A stretch of 64,000 nucleotides of DNA from Pristionchus mayeri. Taxonomy: Eukaryota; Nematoda; Chromadorea; Rhabditida; Neodiplogasteridae. Location: the NCBI GenBank assembly GCA_036245805.1, contig BTRK01000001.1:1798001-1862000 (forward strand), read 5' to 3'. The notes under the pieces were generated by a model. The model searched no databases. It worked only from the letters and a program-made list of their open reading frames with translations, and was not told where the DNA came from. How positions within the stretch are numbered: the first letter of the stretch is position 1; each line of letters opens with the position of its first letter. A program made the position numbers and the translations under genes. Of this stretch, positions 60,198 to 64,000 are shown one piece after another.

Positions 60198-60415
60198 GGG
60201 GGGAGTGGCAAGACTTGGGGCGTGGTTGAATATGACTAGAGGGGGGGGGGACTAGGAGGGGAGTGGCAAGACTTGGGGCGTGGTTGAATATGATTATAGG
60301 GGGGGGGGGGGGGTGACTAGTAGGGGAGTGGCAAGACTTGGGGCGTGGTTGAATATGACTAGAGGGGATGTGACTAGGGGGAGGGATGGCAAGATTTGGG
60401 GTTTGGGGGAGATAT
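60198..60415. repeat. G-rich minisatellite, about 57-65 bp units
   Basis: Three good copies and one partial of a unit containing GGGGAGTGGCAAGACTTGGG, CGTGGTTGAATATGA and a variable G run of up to 14, beginning near 60202, 60258, 60323 and 60381. The length difference lies mostly in the G runs. Confidence 0.85.
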
Positions 60416-61052
60416 GACACTATGGAGGGTATGACACGTAACGACTGGGCTTGAATTACGTCCACCTCAACACGGACGACGATGACGTCCATCTCCACGA
60501 CGATGACGTCCATCAGAACGACGCCTTGAAAGATCGGCGGTCGTAGCATCCCTCTCATTGAGCAGGGCGAGGCCGGAGGAGGATTGATTCCTAGAAAGAA
60601 TAATTAACTTTCGGTCTACTTATACTGTATTTAAATTCAATATTTCAAGTAATTTTAACCGTATACTCGCTATATTTCTCAATATCTTCTTATTAAGCCA
60701 AAAATATCAGGCTTGGAAAGAAAAATTCTCAATTTTCATTATTTTGCGGGTTACCGTATTTATGTTACGGTATTTTGTGATACGGTAGTTCAGAAATCTC
60801 AGCTGGATTACCGTAGTTAATGTAAGGTACGGTACCATGGGTCGGAAAATTGCCTAGATGGGAAGGTCCATAGACTAGTCACTCGGAGAAGTTATCATTC
60901 ACTCACAAATAGATTGTCGTTGGCAGTATTCGCAGTGGCCACTGCGAGGCTAGGCAGCCTTTAGTTGAGAAGGAAGCATTCAGAGGGTAGATCACGACCT
61001 CATATTGATCTGAAACATACATTTGTTTACAAGTGTATATGTCTTATTTCAG

Positions 61053-61132
61053 CCCTTCCTCTCCTCGCTCGTAAGGGCACTGGCCCGGATGGGAACTATG
61101 ACGTCATGCCGCCTTCTACTCAGGTACCATAG
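61053..61132 (+). CDS. Isolated exon, gene unknown
   Basis: Behind a TATTTCAG acceptor, a frame with a 2-base lead encodes LPLLARKGTGPDGNYDVMPPS, then TQ at a CAG|GTACCA donor (61123); reading through would end at a TAG two codons later (61132). The composition is protein-like, but I do not recognise the family. It may be a 3' terminal exon of an upstream gene or a 5' exon of chn-1. No partner exon was found on either side. Confidence 0.35.
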
Positions 61133-61880
61133 TCGTGCTACATTTCGCTTGGAGAAAATCAGTTCGTGATTCCCAGTAGTTCATCCCATTAGCTCACAAA
61201 AAGTTTACTATGCAAATATGCAAATGAATAATGGGTGAGGGAAAACTGAGGACTGGCACGCGAAAGATTCAACTCGGGAGTGAGCATGTAAATGCGCGAC
61301 TCTCTTTCTCTGCGCTCTCTCATCTCTCGCCCTCGCACGTGATCACTTGATCACTGCCCAGACAAAGGCGCGGGCTAATTCGCTCATTGTAATATTCCTG
61401 ACCACAAATCAGATCGAGAGATCGTGCATTACCATTCTCATTTCTACCAACTTCGCTCGACTCGATCGGTTTCTCTCTGATAATCAGGTGGGGGCTTCTC
61501 TCCTATTCTTATTCCCCCTCAAATGTGCTAAAGGACGCAAACCGAAATAGCTATTTATAGTAAGGTCTTCCCTAGCTTAGTATTGCTAAGTTAGAGTTTC
61601 ACTCACCTAGTATCAACTCATTCCGGGGGCTTCTCATTTTTGGGTACGGTAGATCACAGCTTATCGATTCGTCTTCTGCGGGGAATCCTCCATAGCAGGC
61701 TGATCTTTGATCTCTTGGCAGATTCATCGGGGCATCTGGAACTGAATACTTATATTCAACTCTTCTGGCTTGTCTCTTTCTGGGTACATACTCAATCTTT
61801 ATCCCACTACTTGTCATTCTTTTCTCACCCGGTGGGTTCTCATCTGACCTAGTGCCCGCCACCCGTCCCCATTCGCCACC

Positions 61881-62110
61881 CAAAGTCTCATCTCTCTGAT
61901 CAACCAAATCGATAACCTCTTCCCATCTCCCTCTTTCCTCCCCTCTCGTGACCTTTCCCAAGGAAATCGATTGATGTGACCTTTCCGATCTCCCTCCTTC
62001 CTCCCCTCCCCTAACCTCTTCCCAAGGAAGTCGATTGAGTCGTTTCCCTACCTTCCACTCTCGCCTTTTCGAGGGATTCCCTCCTTCTAATTGCGCTAAT
62101 TACTTATCAC
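61881..62110 (+). repeat. Pyrimidine-rich dispersed repeat, copy 1
   Basis: Shares with 62891-63059 an ordered series of words: CAAAGTCTC, CCAAATCGAT, CCTCTTCCCAT, AAGGAAATCGATTG, GGGATTC and TCTAATT-CGCTAATTAC. This copy is longer because an internal block ending AAGGAA(A/G)TCGATTG is duplicated. Confidence 0.7.
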
Positions 62111-62211
62111 GCCATTCTTTTCTCATGCAGTGGGTTCTCATCCGAGCTTGTACCCTTATCATTCACCCATTAAGTAATATTTTAATATTTTCGCATATAA
62201 TATTTTTTCAG

Positions 62212-62813
62212 ATGAAATTATGGGAAAAGGCCGCCGTCGATTCTCGTAAGGCTGCAGAATTGGACGGAAAGAGTGTCAAGGTTAATTCATTCTTTCGCAA
62301 CTATGATTCACGTTTCCTTGAAAAGCGATCAAATTCATTACTTCAACAATTATTTGGTATTTTTGATTGTGCTTGCTTAGGCCTACTACTTCTGGGGTCG
62401 CGCCGCGCTGCAGCTCGGACAATACGAGGAGTCCAGAAAGCGTCTCGCGGAGGCAAATGAACTCGCTGAGGGACAGAAGGTACATTTTTCCGCACTTCCA
62501 CACAATGTTGTACCAGAATGAGAGGGGTATGAATGAGGGGGAGGCAGAGTAAGTAAGGCGCGGGGAGCTGCATACAAAATTGGTTATTGTGAATGATGTT
62601 CCCATCCATTGTACTCACTCCGAAATAGTTGTAATTTTCGCACTAATTGCAGACTGATTGCACTAATTAACTAATTAATTAATTAAGACTAATTGCACTA
62701 ATTGCAGACTGATCGATGAGGATCTGGAGAGGTCTCGTGCCCGTCTACTCGATGTGAGTGAAGAGGAGGATTGCAAGATGGATGTAGATGATGGCGACCG
62801 GCGGGAGGGAAAG
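62212..62813 (+). CDS. chn-1: CHIP/CHN-1 U-box ubiquitin ligase, partial (TPR exons)
   Basis: CHIP couples Hsp70/Hsp90 binding through TPRs to U-box ubiquitin ligation. Exons 62212-62280 (23 codons, starting MKLWEKAAVDSRKAAELDG) and 62381-62479 (33 codons, AYYFWGRAALQLGQYEESRK, ending ELAEGQK) are in phase and match CHIP TPR2-TPR3, notably ELDGxSVKAxxF. The ATG at 62212 is more likely internal, since CHIP has another TPR before it, but no such exon was found upstream. The next exon reads RLIDEDLERSRARLLDVSEE, as CHIP does after its TPRs, but the GCAG acceptor at 62707 puts it out of frame (ACT GAT CGA TGA). Using an upstream AAG at 62687 restores the frame to 62813 with six extra residues. 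A strong GTGAGT inside this exon is an alternative donor. The U-box is not in the window. The final bases, CTCTTCAG, may be the next acceptor. Confidence 0.7.
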
Positions 62814-62890
62814 GTCACTTTTTTAAAATTTCGATTTCTATTTGTTACTGTGGCAAATTACTGTAAATACCGACATATCCCCCCCCCCCC

Positions 62891-63059
62891 CAAAGTCTCC
62901 TCTATGTGACCAAATCGATCGAGTGTGAACCTCTTCCCATTTCCCTCCCTCCTCTCCTACTCTGACCTCTTCCTAAGGAAATCGATTGCTTTTCCTCCCC
63001 TTCCAGTCGCGCCTATTCTAGGGATTCTCTCCCTTCTAATTACTCTAATTACCTATCGC
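62891..63059 (+). repeat. Pyrimidine-rich dispersed repeat, copy 2
   Basis: Second copy of the 61881-62110 repeat, preceded by a run of C and ending TCTAATTACCTATCGC. It lies downstream of the chn-1 exons, so the two copies flank them in direct orientation about 1 kb apart. Confidence 0.7.
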
Positions 63060-63080
63060 TTTATAATAATTGTATTTATC

Positions 63081-63202
63081 ATTGGGAAATCTTCACTGGC
63101 TCTGCTTCTCTCGCTTTCGCGCACTCTCTCTGTCTTTCTCTAACCGGTTACAGAAAGAGCGCGCGAAAACGAGAGCAGCAGAGTCAGTGAAGATTTCCCA
63201 AT
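63081..63202. repeat. Long-arm hairpin with CTCTCTCG core
   Basis: Arms ATTGGGAAATCTTCACTGGC continuing TCTGCTTCTCTCG pair with CGAGAGCAGCAGAGTCAGTG continuing AAGATTTCCCAAT (31 of 33 bases). The centre contains a second pairing around AACCGGTT. It lies in the region downstream of the chn-1 exons. No clear target duplication. Confidence 0.75.
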
Positions 63203-64000
63203 AATACTCCGTAATTAGAGAGTCGGGAAGCCCTCGATATGCCATATCATTCACACTTTTCGCACTGTCTGACCGGCGAGAGACTGTTTGGCACTAGGTC
63301 GGATGATCATCGTCGGAAGAAAATCAAATCACCAGGAAGAAAATCTCCGTAGTATTTTCGCTGGAGACGTTTTGGTAGTGTGGGAACCGAATGTCAAAAT
63401 ACTGAAGATGGAACCTTTTTTGGTTCCCATCCGGCCTAGTGCCAATTTTGTATGCGAATCACTCAGCACTTCTCGCTCACTCTTTGCGTTCGTCTCGAAG
63501 CTCAAATCTCTCGGGCATGTGTAGAGTACGGTAGAATCCGCTCCCGGGGCGCGCCATTCCCATTGGGTTCTGCAATGATAAAAGGCTAATTCCAGTGCCC
63601 GCCCCTCGTCTCTCTCGTCAAGGGCTGGAAAGGGAAGGAGAGAAGAGGAGAGAGGACGAGTCTCTTTGTTCTTAGGTATGCCCTAGGATGGTTTATCCCT
63701 GATCCATTTCGCAATTCCACATTGACTTCCATATTTTGCATTCCACAGTCCAATCGAACTAGTCCCTTTTTTCCCGATCGTTGAACAAACTGAATTTTGC
63801 ATATCTTAATCTGGTTATTTCATTTCGATTTTTCGCTTCCGCGATTTGACGGTCACGACTAAAATCTTGATTGGCTGTAGCAAAAATCTTGCGCGTAGTT
63901 AATGGGGATATTTTTCTTCGAAATTAACTGCCTTGGATCGAATATATGTGATATGGTTTTGCTTCGATTCAATTTGAGTACAATGCTTGGCACTCTTCAG
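63203..64000. other. Probable chn-1 intron, no exon seen
   Basis: No family signature in any frame. A 78-codon + frame at 63288-63524 is not convincing. The window ends with a TCTTCAG acceptor-like word. Confidence 0.4.

Noticed and set aside
61599..61961. 120-codon minus-strand open frame
   Set aside because: It overlaps the pyrimidine-rich dispersed repeat; an open frame is expected from the biased composition.

Overview
The window is eukaryotic and almost certainly nematode. The evidence is a nematode cuticle collagen, densely intron-split genes with many introns under 60 bp, start codons a few bases behind TTTCAG/TTGCAG acceptors (trans-splice style), and dense TACNGTA words in introns and spacers. 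The satellite, TACNGTA words and mariner-type repeats suggest a diplogastrid such as Pristionchus; that placement is inference. I rebuilt exon-intron structures by hand from splice signals, codon phase and known protein families. Wherever I give exon lists, phases close unless I say otherwise.

Layout: 1-11427 is a 43-bp tandem satellite with higher-order structure. 12.3-17.4 kb (-) is a Myt1-type inhibitory Cdk1 kinase (wee-1.3). 18.1-19.3 kb (-) is a cuticle collagen. It is divergent from 19.75-21.1 kb (+), a MIA40/CHCHD4 oxidoreductase whose redox site reads CHC instead of CPC. 21.9-34.4 kb (-) is a KCNQ (KQT) potassium channel with a 5.6-kb 5' intron. 39.6-42.5 kb (-) is a class A peptide GPCR of the neuromedin-U receptor type. 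49.1-50.6 kb (-) is a cytosolic sulfotransferase of the SSU-1/SULT type. 51.3-52.4 kb holds mariner-type elements. 56-60.5 kb is repeat-rich: a tRNA-like element, a 521-bp inverted duplicate with a shared open frame, a degenerate cysteine-rich gene and a G-rich minisatellite. 62.2-62.8 kb (+) holds TPR exons of a CHIP (chn-1) U-box ligase that runs off the right edge.

The genes are functionally unrelated, as expected for a nematode chromosome segment; there is no operon-like cluster. The best leads are the CHC variant of MIA40, a dispersed hairpin MITE family with 8-bp target duplications, the repeated GTACNGTA form of 5' splice sites, the inverted duplicate with a conserved open frame, and a frame break at a duplicated 3' splice site in chn-1.
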